Of a DNA stretch of 64,000 nt, positions 24,519-34,562 are shown one piece after another. Position numbers and translations under genes: made by a program. Source of the stretch: Chitinophaga polysaccharea (lineage in GTDB: Bacteria > Bacteroidota > Bacteroidia > Chitinophagales > Chitinophagaceae); NCBI RefSeq assembly GCF_007829335.1, contig NZ_VIWO01000004.1, positions 310,001 to 374,000 of the forward strand, read 5' to 3'. Numbering within the stretch: position 1 is the first letter of the stretch; the number at the start of each line of letters is the position of its first letter. The notes under the pieces are model-generated. The model had not been told where the DNA came from and did not search any database. It saw only the letters and a program-made list of their open reading frames with translations.

Positions 24519-26458
24519 CGTATCAGCGTTACCGTTCCTTTCCTGCTGAATCGCCGGCCTGTATAATCGACCCCCTGCACCATCCACACATAGGTGCCTG
24601 CCGGAGCCAGATGCCCCTGGCAGGTACCATCCCAACCGCCGGGCAGGCTATTGCTGCGGAAAACTTCCTGTCCCCAGCGGTCCCAGACAATAAAGAAGTC
24701 CAACTGCGGTATGCCGGCGGCAATTACCCGGAAAACATCATTGCGCCCGTCGTTGTTAGGCGTGAAAGCATTGGGCACATAAAACTCCGGGCCCTCATAC
24801 ACCTTTACATTGATCTGGTCTTCATCGCGACAACCTTCCGGGGAAACAAGGGTGAGGCGATAGGTCTGGTCTTTATGCAACAAGGCCACCGGGTTGGGGA
24901 TATAGGGATTATTCAGACCTGTGGCGGGTGACCAGGTATATTGCAGGCGGTCATCGCCCCATTGTGCCTGCAACTGAAGGGGCTGTCCGCTAGCCACAAT
25001 AGTATCCCTGCCGGCCCGGGCATATACGGCGGTGACGCTAACGGGTATATTAATTTCCGGGGAGGGACAACCATCATTGCTTACTGCGTATAGGCGTACA
25101 AGGTAGTGCCCTGTGTCAGGATACTGGTAAGTGGGTTGTATGCCTGTGAGGGTAGCCTGATTGTCCATGTCCCAATGCCAGGAAGCAACAGGCGTGGCAG
25201 GAGTGAGATTAACACCCTGGAAATGTGTGCTGCTGCCCAGGCATACATTTTCCCCGCTACCGTTGATGGTGGGTATTTGGCTTACGAGGACGGATTTTTC
25301 GACGGTATTTGCGCATCCCTGTTCCGAAGTAACGGTAAGCCTGATATTACGAGGGCCGGTCGTGGCATAGGGCGCCAACGGGTTTTGGCTGTTGCTGGTG
25401 GTGCCATCTCCCCAATCCCATTCCCATTTTTTCAGGGTGCCTACGGCAATGGAAGTTTGATCGCTCATGGTCATGCCACCGCCGAGGCACAGTACATCCG
25501 GAGTAAAGCGGGCTACCGGGTACGCCCCTACGGTAAAAGGCGCCTTCAGGGTATCAGAGATACAGCCGCTGTTGTCGGCAATTACCAGTTTTACCTGGTA
25601 ATGACCGGCCGATGGGTAGAGGTGTGCAGGCGGTTGCGGGTCCACTGAAAAGCTTCCATCTCCCAAATCCCACCACCAATGGGTGATAGCGCCGAAAGAG
25701 CTGGAGTAGTCTTTGAACTGGATAGGCGTGCCGTCGCAGAATATCTGTCCGCCATCGAAATTAAATGCAGGCCGCAGGGCAGCGCAAAACTGCTGCAGGT
25801 TGGAGTAGCCCCCGGTAGAGCCGGCGAAGCCCCAGTATACTTCCGGGTCGCCGCCAAAGATATCATCCACCAGGTCTTTGTTGAGTGTAAGCCGTAAGAT
25901 ATTATCCATGCTCACGTCCATCTGTTGCCGTACCGCGTCCCATTGAATACGGAAAAGGTGCCACTGACAATCTTCAATATTGTTGCTGTTTGCCAGTGCG
26001 GTAACTGGTCCGGCGAGATTATTACTGCTGAGATGGTCGGTAACGCCATCCATCTGTATGGCCAGATGATCGAAGGACGGATCATTTTCATCGTTGTTCT
26101 GGTAAGTGTCGATGATCACGCCCAGGGAAGGGGAGATACCTTTGAAGCCAATACCCTGGCCGGTAGCGCCCAGGTTGGTGCCTTTGGTTTGCAAGATAAA
26201 CCCGATGCCATCAGCACCGTTATCATCTTTACAACCCAGGTTTACATCAAATACATAGTTGAAAGATTGACGGAGGTTAATTTTATTTTTATTCCATACC
26301 GTGCCGCTGGTTGTTTGCTGATCGGGTGTGAGTATATAGCAGTTGCAGGTACGCTGGGTAGCGGCGCCATTCAGTATATAAGGCAGCTGTACTTGTCCCG
26401 ACAGCCGGAAGCTGCCTGCCAGTAAAAGGAGTAAGGCAAGGGTGAGCGTTTGTTTCAT
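24515..26458 (-). CDS. Type IX-secreted lectin/PKD protein with gliding-motility C-terminal domain
   Basis: 647 residues from the ATG at 26458, chosen because a signal peptide (MKQTLTLALLLLLAGSFRLSG) begins there while the longer frame starts at TTG. An N-terminal L-type lectin-like domain covers about 25-230 (GADGIGFILQTKG, LGVIIDTYQN, HLAIQMDG). Three PKD-like domains follow (WWWDLGDGS, WEWDWGDGT, WHWDMDN). The last 90 residues are the gliding-motility-associated type B sorting domain (PNAFTPNNDGRNDVF, WDRWGQEVFRSN). It should be exported by the type IX system and bind glycans at the cell surface. Monocistronic. Confidence 0.88.
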   Translation of the reverse strand: MKQTLTLALLLLLAGSFRLSGQVQLPYILNGAATQRTCNCYILTPDQQTTSGTVWNKNKINLRQSFNYVFDVNLGCKDDNGADGIGFILQTKGTNLGATGQGIGFKGISPSLGVIIDTYQNNDENDPSFDHLAIQMDGVTDHLSSNNLAGPVTALANSNNIEDCQWHLFRIQWDAVRQQMDVSMDNILRLTLNKDLVDDIFGGDPEVYWGFAGSTGGYSNLQQFCAALRPAFNFDGGQIFCDGTPIQFKDYSSSFGAITHWWWDLGDGSFSVDPQPPAHLYPSAGHYQVKLVIADNSGCISDTLKAPFTVGAYPVARFTPDVLCLGGGMTMSDQTSIAVGTLKKWEWDWGDGTTSNSQNPLAPYATTGPRNIRLTVTSEQGCANTVEKSVLVSQIPTINGSGENVCLGSSTHFQGVNLTPATPVASWHWDMDNQATLTGIQPTYQYPDTGHYLVRLYAVSNDGCPSPEINIPVSVTAVYARAGRDTIVASGQPLQLQAQWGDDRLQYTWSPATGLNNPYIPNPVALLHKDQTYRLTLVSPEGCRDEDQINVKVYEGPEFYVPNAFTPNNDGRNDVFRVIAAGIPQLDFFIVWDRWGQEVFRSNSLPGGWDGTCQGHLAPAGTYVWMVQGVDYTGRRFSRKGTVTLIR

Positions 26459-26575
26459 GTGGTGGCCGGGCAATTGCGATAAACAAGTTAATTACTTTGC
26501 CGTTAAGATCAAAGTAACGGCTTGGGATACATTTGTTTTTCCGTTAGATTTGCCGGGACCCAAAGTGACGTTGAC

Positions 26576-27001
26576 ATGCAAATAACGATTAGTGTAAAGC
26601 AACCCGGGAGAAAGCATGCGTTGATAGACAGGCAAATGCTGGAAGTAGCAGATTTGCCGGATCATCCATCTCTCCATGAGCTGTTGCTCGCCGTGGTGGC
26701 CCAGCAGGTAGCCGCTTATAATAGTAAACCACTGGAGAAAAACCTTTTATCATTTCTTTCAAGCGGCGAGGTAGCCGATCTTGTGACCACCGGTAAAGCC
26801 GGTTTTGGCAGTATCTATAACGAGCATAAAGCCGACAGGGAAAAAGCACAGGAAACAGCGCTGCAGGCATTTGCCGACGGGCTTTTTGCCGTATTTATCG
26901 ATGACGAAGAAATTAAAAAATTAACGGATCATTTTTCGCTAAATAGCCATACAGTTGTTACCTTTGTCAGGTTAACCTTTCTCGCTGGCAGCATCTGGTA
27001 G
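26576..27001 (+). CDS. Uncharacterised small partner of the DUF4132 protein
   Basis: 141 residues from the ATG at 26576 (MQITISVKQ...). Cytosolic, mixed alpha/beta, with an alternating N-terminal strand and a long charged helix (SIYNEHKADREKAQETALQAF) followed by FIDDEEIKKL. I do not recognise a family beyond its repeated position next to DUF4132-type genes, which I recall only loosely. It ends 45 bp before the giant gene on the same strand and is probably co-transcribed with it. Confidence 0.6.
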   Translation: MQITISVKQPGRKHALIDRQMLEVADLPDHPSLHELLLAVVAQQVAAYNSKPLEKNLLSFLSSGEVADLVTTGKAGFGSIYNEHKADREKAQETALQAFADGLFAVFIDDEEIKKLTDHFSLNSHTVVTFVRLTFLAGSIW

Positions 27002-27046
27002 AGAAACATTATTTTAACCCATCACTCATAGCAAAGACCTTTTATT

Positions 27047-30000
27047 ATGGATGCTAAACAATTCCTGGAAAGCCGGGAACTCCCTGATTATTTGAAGAAG
27101 ATGACAGCGGAACTGGATGCCGTGTATGCTCATGGCGCCGCTCATCCCTTGTTAACCAAAGAAATGGCAGAATTAGGACTGTTGTTTATTCATGAATCTC
27201 CCCAGGAGCAACCGCCCAGCAATTTTGCGTACCGCAAGCCGGTTACGTATAAGAGTCAACGTTATAACCGGATCGCGGAGTTATTGGGGGCGGGCGACTG
27301 GAACACGCCACAGGCATGGAATTTACTTGTATATATATTTGAAGAGGAGAAGGCGGCGTATGTAAAATATGCATGGGAGAAAATACCTTTCCAGATGTAC
27401 CAGACGTCCAGCGGCAGACGATCATTTACTGCGCCACATGACCGGGAAATGTACCTGGTGAACCAGCTCAACTTCCTGGTAACCACTTTACCACAAGCCT
27501 ACCAGGTGGTGTATACCCCCAAAACCGTTACCACCTGTTATGATCTGAGCATTATTGAACAGGTACGGTACGACCAGCTATTGCAAAACCCTGCATTGTT
27601 CCGGCTATGGGCGGCGGCGATTGATAAAGATCATGAGGGATTACTGCCACTCATGGAAGATATTATTTTCAATAAAGACAGTATAGGCAAAGTAACGCGG
27701 CCTGTTATCAAGGCTTTGCTGCTCAGTGAAAAGAAAGAAGCCTGGGTGTTGGTGGAGAAGCTGTTGATTGCTGCACAGCGCCAGGAAGGGCTAAGGCAAA
27801 CCATTCTCGAAGCGCTGGATGAAACCAGTTTACCTGCTTTGCGATACATGCTAAAAGTGTTGCTGGATCATAAAATGGCCCGTTTTTCTTCCGTAGTAAG
27901 GGCGATAGATGTGTGGGCCGGTTTAGGCTGGGAGGCTGAAAAGGAAACCACTGTAAAGCAGTTTCTCGAAAAAGCACACCAGTACCTGGAAACGCCTGCA
28001 CAGATACCAGCTGCTGTAGCAAGCAAGCATAACATGGATGTATATACGGCCTTATGGGCACAGGGCGTATATGATATTGCCGGTGTAACGCCTTTACTGA
28101 AGCGGCTTTTCGAAGAAGGTGATACCGAGAAACGTTGCCTGGCGCTGAAGTTTGCCGGGGAAACGAAGTACTATAACATAGATATGCCACTGTTTTACCA
28201 GGCCCTGGAAGATAAGGAAGAAGCGGTATTGGGAATAGCTTTAACAGCGATCAATAGTATGTTGTTTAGCAGCGCGAGGAGTTACAATGAACATTTCCCG
28301 GAATTGTTTGACCGCCTGCATGCCGTTGTACAACGCAGTGGCGGTAAAAAGGAACAGGTATTTACCGGCAAAGTATTTTCCTGGATGAATATTAAGTTCA
28401 ATCCGAATGATGCGCTGGAATCTATGATCCGGCTGGTGCTGGATAAGCAGGATCGGTTGGATATAGTATTACAGTACTTCGATGACATGGATGTGTCGTT
28501 GCGGGAACAGTTGACGCGGCTGGTATTCCCGGAACATTCTTCCTACTACTGGAAAGATACAATGGAGATCTCCGCATTGACCCCATTTCAACGCAACCTG
28601 GCTATACGCCTGGTAAGGGACCGGGGCGAATACGTAGTAAATGTAGCTTTCAGGGCATTGACCAGGGAGCAGTTCAGCGTAGAGGAGATGCCTGTATTTG
28701 TAGAGCTGTTGAAGCGCAAGGGCGCCACTGCCCGTGGCAAGGCGATTGAGTTGATATTGCGGCAGAGCGATGAAGCGGTGACGGCTACGGCCACGGCGTT
28801 ATTGCAGGGCGATGCCGAGCAGCGTTTAGGAGGACTGGATATTGCCGTGCAACTGAAAAAAGCAGGCCGGCTGAAGGCTACCGTCGATCAATGGGAAGCA
28901 GCGTTTAGAGAGCGGAAGAATATTGCCCCCAAGGAAGAAGTACTGCTGGCACAGTTATCGGCCGACCAGGGCACCTTATCGTATAATGTTGAGAATGGTT
29001 ACGGGCTGTATGCCCCGGCAGCTATTACGCCAGTGGTGGCCCCGGTAGTAAAGGAAGACGACTACTACGCACAATGCCTGCGTAAAAACGAATACGGCTT
29101 CTCGAAGCCGGTAGATACCATCCGTGCGGCGCTGGATGATCTGCATGGGCGATTTAAAGCGCATGGGGATTATGAGTATGAAGTAGAGCAGTATGATAAC
29201 AGCCGGCAGAAAGTATTGCTGATAAACGGGGTGAGCAAAAGCAAGCCCTACACTTATAAATTTGAAACACCGGAGGCGGAGTATGCTGCCTACCCATTGC
29301 CGGAAGTATGGGAGCAGTGGTACCAGGATCATCAGCTGGAGCCGGTAGATCTGTTTCTCTTAAATTATGTGATGTTGGACAATGGCGAGCATATGCAGGA
29401 TTGGCTGGCGTTGGCCAGGCCTTACTATCCTACCATGGGGCAGGTGTTTTCGGAAGAACTGCGCGGGAAGTACCACTACCGGTGGAGCAACCCGGTATCC
29501 CGTATCATTGGGGCGCTGACGCTGATCCATCCTTTTGAGCAGCGCAATGCTTTTGTACTGGGAGCCTGTAGCCGGCTGTTTGCCTCGTTTACGCCGGAAG
29601 TATTGCGGTACTATTCTGATGGGAAGATATACCCCTATACCCGTGGAGGATGGCAAACAGTAGGCGTGTTGAATAAGTTGTTGGAGGGCGTCAATTTCAG
29701 GCGTTGTACGCCCGATGAAATTCGTATCTGTTGGGAATTATATCACTGGCGGCAGTTTAGCGGCCTGCCGGAAAGCATTCCCGGTAGTCTCCCTCCGCTG
29801 ACTATCTTCTGTTATGCTTACCAGCAGGGGCTGATCAGCGAAAGCGAGTTATACCGCGGGATGATCAGCCAGGAAAATATCCGCCACTTATCGGTAGCCA
29901 AACCAACCAGGAATGTGTTTGATTATATGAACATGTTCGCCTTCCTGCCGCCTTTATTTGAGCGGCTGCGGGAACATTTCCTGGACATAGAGCTGAAGCG

Positions 30001-32080
30001 TGGCGATTCTGCTACGCCGGTGACGCCGTTTGTACAGGAACTGAAAGTGGTATATGGTATTCAGCGTTTGGCGGAAATATTAACCGGCCTCGGTAAAACC
30101 ACCTTATCAAGAGGTTATATTTACTCTTATAATAATTCCCTGAACAAGCAGCAGCAGTTCAGCTCATTGTTAAAGAAATGCTTTCCGCTGCCAACAGATA
30201 CGCAAGAAGATTTTAATGCAGCTGTAAAACAGATCAAAGCGAGCGAAAAGCAGTTGATTGAAGCGGCGGTGTATGCACCGCAGTGGCAGCGATTTGTGAG
30301 CCAATACCTCAACTGGAAAGGATTAGATGCCGCTATCTGGTGGATGCATGCACATACAAAATCGTCGGGCGCAGCGGAGCAAAATGCAGAAGCCGAGAGT
30401 GAAATTGCCCGTTATTCGGCTGTAGACCTGGCTGATTTCAAAGCAGGAGCAGTAGATAGAGAATGGTTTCTGAAAGCCTATAAGGAAATAGGGAAGGAGC
30501 GCTGGCAAATAGTATATGACGCCGCCAAATATATCAGCGAAGGGAATGAACACCGGCGCGCACGTTTATACGCCGACGTTATCACTGGCGATATTAAGAT
30601 TAAGGAAGTGACCCAGAAGATAAAGGAGAAGCGTGACCAGGATTACCTGCGCATGTATGGCCTGATTCCATTGAGCAAGGCCAATGCAGCGAAGGATGTA
30701 TTGAGCCGCTACGAATACCTGCAGCAATTTAAGAAGGAGAGCCGGCAGTTTGGCGCGCAGAAGCAAAGCAGTGAAGCGCTGGCTATCCGCATTGCCATGG
30801 AGAACCTGGCCCGCAACGCCGGGTATGCAGATCCGCTGCGATTGACGTGGGCCATGGAAACCAGGCAGGTACAGCAGATCTTATCCCGCGAAACACAAGT
30901 GCAATATGATGGCGTAACCATCGGGCTGGTGATAGATGAAGCAGGTGTAGCCGATGTGGTGGCTTTTAAAGGGGATAAGCCCCTGAAGGCTATTCCGCCG
31001 AAATATAAAAAAGATAAGAAGGTAGAAGAGCTGGTAGAATATCGAAAGATATTGAAAGAGCAGTTCAGTCGTTCGCGGAGATCCCTGGAAGACGCCATGG
31101 TACGTGGAGATGCTTTCTTAGCTCCCGAGCTGGCCAATCTCTTTGGGCACCCGGTGATCAGCAGGCACCTGGAAAAACTGGTATTTGTATCGGGCGAAAG
31201 CCACGGTTTCTACCATAACGGCATCTTACGTTCGCCGGAAGGGCAGGAATTTTCACTGGCTGATGGCGGCGAGGTGCGCATTGCGCATTGCGTTGACTTG
31301 TACAAACTGGGCGTGTGGAGTACCTATCAGCGGTATGCTTTTGAGAAGGAGCTGCAACAGCCATTCCGGCAGATCTTCCGGGAACTGTATGTACCGATAG
31401 CCGATGAGCTGGCGGAGAAGTCGATATCCCGCCGTTATGCAGGACACCAGGTACAGCCGAGTCAGACCGTAGCCCTACTGAAATCGCGGCATTGGAAAGT
31501 AGATTATGAAGAAGGACTGCAGAAAGTATTCCATAAAGAAGGATTTGTAGCGAAGATATACGCCATGGCAGATTGGTTTTCGCCGGCGGAAGTGGAGAGC
31601 CCTACGTTGGAGACCATCGTCTTTCATGACCTGAAAACCGGTAAGGCAATAGCTTTTGAACACATCTCCCCATTAATATTCAGTGAAGTAATGCGGGATA
31701 TCGACCTGGTAGTCAGTGTGGCACATGTGGGTGGGGTAGATCCGGAGGCCAGTCATTCTTCCATTGAAATGAGGCGGGTATTGCTGACGGAAACGCTGCG
31801 TTTATTTAAAGTAGATAACGTAACGATTACCGGCAATCACGCGCGTATCAAGGGACATCACGGCGAGTACAGCGTGCATTTGGGCAGCGCGGTGGCGCAC
31901 CAGTTGCCGGGAAGGTACCTGTCGGTATTGCCGGTACATTCCCAGCACCGTGGCCGGATATTCCTGCCGTTTATAGATGATGATCCTAAATCGGCCGAGC
32001 TCATATCCAAAGTGCTATTGCTGGCAAGGGATACCGACATACAGGATCCTACCATCCTGCAACAGCTGAGTATGAACTAA
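27047..32080 (+). CDS. Giant DUF4132/DUF5724 domain protein
   Basis: 1677 residues, cytosolic by composition, with no signal or membrane helix. The first two thirds are mostly helical with HEAT-like repeats (for example VTPLLKRLFEEGDTEKRCLALKFAGETKYY). The C-terminal third has the conserved DUF4132 region (MENLARNAGYADPLRLTWAMETRQ, VAFKGDKPLKAIPPKYKKDKKVEEL, then ERDEFLAPEL-like and YAGHQVQPSQTVALLKSRHWKVDYEEG). This family, related to MolR-type proteins, has no established activity. A small ORF precedes it and rluF follows it by 48 bp. Confidence 0.75.
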   Translation: MDAKQFLESRELPDYLKKMTAELDAVYAHGAAHPLLTKEMAELGLLFIHESPQEQPPSNFAYRKPVTYKSQRYNRIAELLGAGDWNTPQAWNLLVYIFEEEKAAYVKYAWEKIPFQMYQTSSGRRSFTAPHDREMYLVNQLNFLVTTLPQAYQVVYTPKTVTTCYDLSIIEQVRYDQLLQNPALFRLWAAAIDKDHEGLLPLMEDIIFNKDSIGKVTRPVIKALLLSEKKEAWVLVEKLLIAAQRQEGLRQTILEALDETSLPALRYMLKVLLDHKMARFSSVVRAIDVWAGLGWEAEKETTVKQFLEKAHQYLETPAQIPAAVASKHNMDVYTALWAQGVYDIAGVTPLLKRLFEEGDTEKRCLALKFAGETKYYNIDMPLFYQALEDKEEAVLGIALTAINSMLFSSARSYNEHFPELFDRLHAVVQRSGGKKEQVFTGKVFSWMNIKFNPNDALESMIRLVLDKQDRLDIVLQYFDDMDVSLREQLTRLVFPEHSSYYWKDTMEISALTPFQRNLAIRLVRDRGEYVVNVAFRALTREQFSVEEMPVFVELLKRKGATARGKAIELILRQSDEAVTATATALLQGDAEQRLGGLDIAVQLKKAGRLKATVDQWEAAFRERKNIAPKEEVLLAQLSADQGTLSYNVENGYGLYAPAAITPVVAPVVKEDDYYAQCLRKNEYGFSKPVDTIRAALDDLHGRFKAHGDYEYEVEQYDNSRQKVLLINGVSKSKPYTYKFETPEAEYAAYPLPEVWEQWYQDHQLEPVDLFLLNYVMLDNGEHMQDWLALARPYYPTMGQVFSEELRGKYHYRWSNPVSRIIGALTLIHPFEQRNAFVLGACSRLFASFTPEVLRYYSDGKIYPYTRGGWQTVGVLNKLLEGVNFRRCTPDEIRICWELYHWRQFSGLPESIPGSLPPLTIFCYAYQQGLISESELYRGMISQENIRHLSVAKPTRNVFDYMNMFAFLPPLFERLREHFLDIELKRGDSATPVTPFVQELKVVYGIQRLAEILTGLGKTTLSRGYIYSYNNSLNKQQQFSSLLKKCFPLPTDTQEDFNAAVKQIKASEKQLIEAAVYAPQWQRFVSQYLNWKGLDAAIWWMHAHTKSSGAAEQNAEAESEIARYSAVDLADFKAGAVDREWFLKAYKEIGKERWQIVYDAAKYISEGNEHRRARLYADVITGDIKIKEVTQKIKEKRDQDYLRMYGLIPLSKANAAKDVLSRYEYLQQFKKESRQFGAQKQSSEALAIRIAMENLARNAGYADPLRLTWAMETRQVQQILSRETQVQYDGVTIGLVIDEAGVADVVAFKGDKPLKAIPPKYKKDKKVEELVEYRKILKEQFSRSRRSLEDAMVRGDAFLAPELANLFGHPVISRHLEKLVFVSGESHGFYHNGILRSPEGQEFSLADGGEVRIAHCVDLYKLGVWSTYQRYAFEKELQQPFRQIFRELYVPIADELAEKSISRRYAGHQVQPSQTVALLKSRHWKVDYEEGLQKVFHKEGFVAKIYAMADWFSPAEVESPTLETIVFHDLKTGKAIAFEHISPLIFSEVMRDIDLVVSVAHVGGVDPEASHSSIEMRRVLLTETLRLFKVDNVTITGNHARIKGHHGEYSVHLGSAVAHQLPGRYLSVLPVHSQHRGRIFLPFIDDDPKSAELISKVLLLARDTDIQDPTILQQLSMN

Positions 32081-32128
32081 GGCTTTTTGCGCGGTTTTAA
32101 GTAATTTGCAGGAGATTTTAAGGGTATT

Positions 32129-32875
32129 ATGGATATCAGCGTAAATAAATATATCAGCGAAACCGGCTTTTGCAGCCGGAGAGAGGCTGATAAATATATA
32201 GAACAGGGTAGGGTGACGATCAATGATAACATTGCATCTAAAGGCAACCGCGTGAAGGATGGCGATGTGGTAGAAGTAGACGGGGAGCCGTTGAAGAAGA
32301 AGAAATCTACCGTGTATATTGCGCTCAACAAGCCTAAGGGCATCACCTGTACCACGGATCTGAAGGACAAGACCAATATCATCGACTATGTCAACTACCC
32401 GTCGCGGATTTTTCCGATAGGGCGGCTGGACAAGCGTTCGGAAGGACTGATTTTCCTGACCAACGATGGCGATATTGTGAACAAAATACTGAGAGCAGGC
32501 AACCAGCATGAGAAGGAGTATATTGTAACGGTAGATAAACCGATAGACCTGGAGTTTGTGAAAGCTATGCGTAGCGGGGTGAAGATCCTGGGAGTTGTAA
32601 CGCAGAAGTGTTTTGTACAGCAGGAGGGGGCCAACCGTTTCCGTATCATTCTAACGCAAGGGCTCAATCGCCAGATACGCCGTATGTGTGAAGTGCTGGG
32701 GTATGAGGTGGTAGCGCTGAAGCGGATCCGTATCATGAACTTCACTGTTAAAGACCTGGCGCCAGGCAAATGGCGTTATTTCACCAAAGAGGAGATCAAT
32801 ACGATCAGTGCGATGGTGGCTAACAGCAGTAAAACCGACAAAGGAGACCAACGCCATGAAGGAATGGACGAATAG
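32129..32875 (+). CDS. rluF: 23S rRNA pseudouridine synthase, RluF type
   Basis: 248 residues. An N-terminal S4 RNA-binding domain (about 5-60: VNKYISETGFCSRREADKYIEQGRVTIN) is followed by the RsuA/RluB/E/F catalytic domain. The active-site Asp is in FPIGRLDKRSEGLIFLTNDGD, with LTQGLNRQIRRMCEVLGYEV downstream. The family isomerises a uridine (U2604 in E. coli 23S rRNA); U2605-type specificity is the alternative. The phosphopantetheinyl transferase starts 20 bp before its stop, so the two are translationally coupled. Confidence 0.88.
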   Translation: MDISVNKYISETGFCSRREADKYIEQGRVTINDNIASKGNRVKDGDVVEVDGEPLKKKKSTVYIALNKPKGITCTTDLKDKTNIIDYVNYPSRIFPIGRLDKRSEGLIFLTNDGDIVNKILRAGNQHEKEYIVTVDKPIDLEFVKAMRSGVKILGVVTQKCFVQQEGANRFRIILTQGLNRQIRRMCEVLGYEVVALKRIRIMNFTVKDLAPGKWRYFTKEEINTISAMVANSSKTDKGDQRHEGMDE

Positions 32876-33578
32876 TAGTTGTTTGCCTGTAATAGTGACC
32901 CGCAAGGGGCAGTCTTTCCCTGTATCGGTAGCCATATCCGCGGTGGCGCCGCAGGAGCTGGAGGCAGGGCAGGATTATTTTCTCCATGCCGATGAACATA
33001 CTACCTTAGCCGGTGTTGCCCGGCGTCAATATCTATTGGGCCGCCATGCTGCAAAGCTGGCGGCTTCTCATTTTACCGAGGTAGCTGCGCCGCTAATTCG
33101 TATCCGCCCCGGTGTATTCGGACAGCCGGTGCTGGACTGTCCCGGCCACAGCAATGTACAGGTAAGCATTTCGCATAGCGGTCCACAGGCTATTGCTGTG
33201 GTATATCCTGAATGGCACCCGATGGCGGTAGATATAGAAGAGATAAGGCCGGACCATGAACTGCCTGCGCTGGCTCCACGTGAAGCGGACTTGATAGCAT
33301 CGTTGCCTTTTACACACTATGAAAGCGGGTTGTTGTTATGGAGCGCCAGGGAAGCGCTTTCCAAGGTATTAAAAACAGGGCTCACCACCGACCTGGCGTT
33401 ATTTGAGATCAGCACGCTGCAGATGCAGGAGGGGTTTCTTTTTTCCACCTTTGCTCATTTCATGCAGTATAAAGCTGTCAGCCATATAGCGGGCAATATG
33501 GTATATACGCTGGTATTGCCTCAACGCAGTGATCCGGATCTTACTGCATTACGAACATTAATTAATTCAGTTTCCTGA
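32856..33578 (+). CDS. 4'-phosphopantetheinyl transferase superfamily protein
   Basis: 240 residues from the ATG at 32856, which is preceded by AAGGAG, a rare clear ribosome-binding site here; the longer frame reaches 32808. Sfp/AcpS-type motifs are present: VSISHSGPQAIAVVYPEWHPMAVDIEEI with metal-binding acidic residues, and LLWSAREALSKVLKTGL matching the W-x-x-K/R-E-A-x-x-K signature. It transfers phosphopantetheine from CoA to carrier proteins. No acyl-carrier or NRPS/PKS gene is nearby. Overlaps rluF by 20 bp, and its 3' end overlaps the convergent lipoprotein gene by 17 bp. Confidence 0.85.
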   Translation: MKEWTNSSCLPVIVTRKGQSFPVSVAISAVAPQELEAGQDYFLHADEHTTLAGVARRQYLLGRHAAKLAASHFTEVAAPLIRIRPGVFGQPVLDCPGHSNVQVSISHSGPQAIAVVYPEWHPMAVDIEEIRPDHELPALAPREADLIASLPFTHYESGLLLWSAREALSKVLKTGLTTDLALFEISTLQMQEGFLFSTFAHFMQYKAVSHIAGNMVYTLVLPQRSDPDLTALRTLINSVS

Positions 33579-34041
33579 TATAGCTGAAAGAAGAGTCCGC
33601 ATGGTTGTAGGTGAAAATAAATTTACCGGTAACATCTTGTCCGCCGAGCGTGGTATGCCCCAGTTTCTGGTTATACACCGGTTTATGCATGAATGCTACC
33701 ACAAAGGAGTCGATGCTCAACTCATTGAACCCCATTTCTTTCATGATTTTAAATGCATTCCTGCTGCGGTCGTTCATATTTTCGAGGTTCCACATATCCT
33801 GCGGAAAGTGCTGAAAAGTGCGCCGGTATTCTTTTACCGATTCTACAAAGGCCATGCTGGGGTGAACGGCCTGCTTTTTCTTTTTGACTTTCCAGGGAAT
33901 GTTAAAGCCGCCTTCTTCTACGCGTTCGTGTGTTTCCAGCACGCCGTCGGCGCGGCGGGAGTAAGTATACGCGTATCTTTTTTCGGAGCTGCAAGCATAG
34001 AGGGTCATGGCTACAGTGACGAGGTAAAGGTGTTTTTTCAT
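33562..34041 (-). CDS. Small lipoprotein, unknown function
   Basis: 159 residues with a lipoprotein signal (MKKHLYLVTVAMTLYAC, Cys17). The mature part begins with a Tyr/Arg-rich stretch and contains a central helical, charged region (FVESVKEYRRTFQHFPQDMWNLENMNDRSRNAFKIMKEMGF) before a C-terminal beta segment. No family recognised. The 3' end overlaps that of the phosphopantetheinyl transferase by 17 bp in convergent orientation. Confidence 0.7.
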   Translation of the reverse strand: MKKHLYLVTVAMTLYACSSEKRYAYTYSRRADGVLETHERVEEGGFNIPWKVKKKKQAVHPSMAFVESVKEYRRTFQHFPQDMWNLENMNDRSRNAFKIMKEMGFNELSIDSFVVAFMHKPVYNQKLGHTTLGGQDVTGKFIFTYNHADSSFSYIRKLN

Positions 34042-34080
34042 ATAGTCGCTGAGGTTATTTTTATTTTTTCTTGAAAAAAA

Positions 34081-34111
34081 TTTGGTAGTGATGGGATAAT
34101 TCTTATTTTTG
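34081..34111 (+). promoter_or_regulatory. Promoter of tRNA-Lys
   Basis: TTTG at 34081-34084 and TATTTTTG at 34104-34111, separated by 19 bp, match the Bacteroidota -33 and -7 elements exactly. Transcription should start about 20 nt before the tRNA. Confidence 0.7.
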
Positions 34112-34139
34112 CATCCCCTTAATAATCAAGGTGGTAGCG

Positions 34140-34212
34140 GATTCCCTAGCTCAGTTGGTAGAGCAATACACTTTTAATGTATGGGTCTTGGGTTCGAGTC
34201 CCAAGGGGATCA
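34140..34212 (+). tRNA. tRNA-Lys (anticodon TTT)
   Basis: A full cloverleaf can be folded. The acceptor stem GATTCCC/GGGGATC has one T-G pair. The D-arm is GCTC-AGTTGGTA-GAGC, the anticodon stem ATACA/TGTAT with loop CTTTTAA (anticodon TTT), and the T-arm TTGGG-TTCGAGT-CCCAA. The discriminator is A and CCA is not encoded. The region immediately downstream is gene-poor and decayed, which makes this tRNA a plausible integration site. Confidence 0.95.
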
Positions 34213-34228
34213 CTGGAGAAACGGGAAA

Positions 34229-34251
34229 CCTGCGCCTAGCGCGGGTTTTTT
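34229..34251 (+). terminator. Intrinsic terminator after tRNA-Lys
   Basis: CCTGCGC pairs with GCGCGGG around a CTA loop (7 bp, one G-U pair), followed by six Ts. It lies 16 nt after the tRNA 3' end. Confidence 0.8.
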
Positions 34252-34562
34252 GTTTTTGGTCTATTTGTTAGTCTATCAAAGTGCGAAATTGCGATTCGTG
34301 GTTACTTAGTTTTATTTGGGTTGACCTGCCTTTAACAAGGTAAGATTTTTTTTAAAGGATTGTGATTTACTCAACTCTCATATGGCATGATTCCAAGGTT
34401 TCTTCTCTCAATTCAAAATAAGCCCCATACACTTTAATAATGAATATTGAGGTGTACTTTATATGTTTTGCTATTGATCTCTGGGGGAAAAATAAAGACA
34501 AAGGTGGCATTTGAATCTGAACTCATTTTCTTTTTGTTCGCGGTGTATTTATCGTTATCTTA

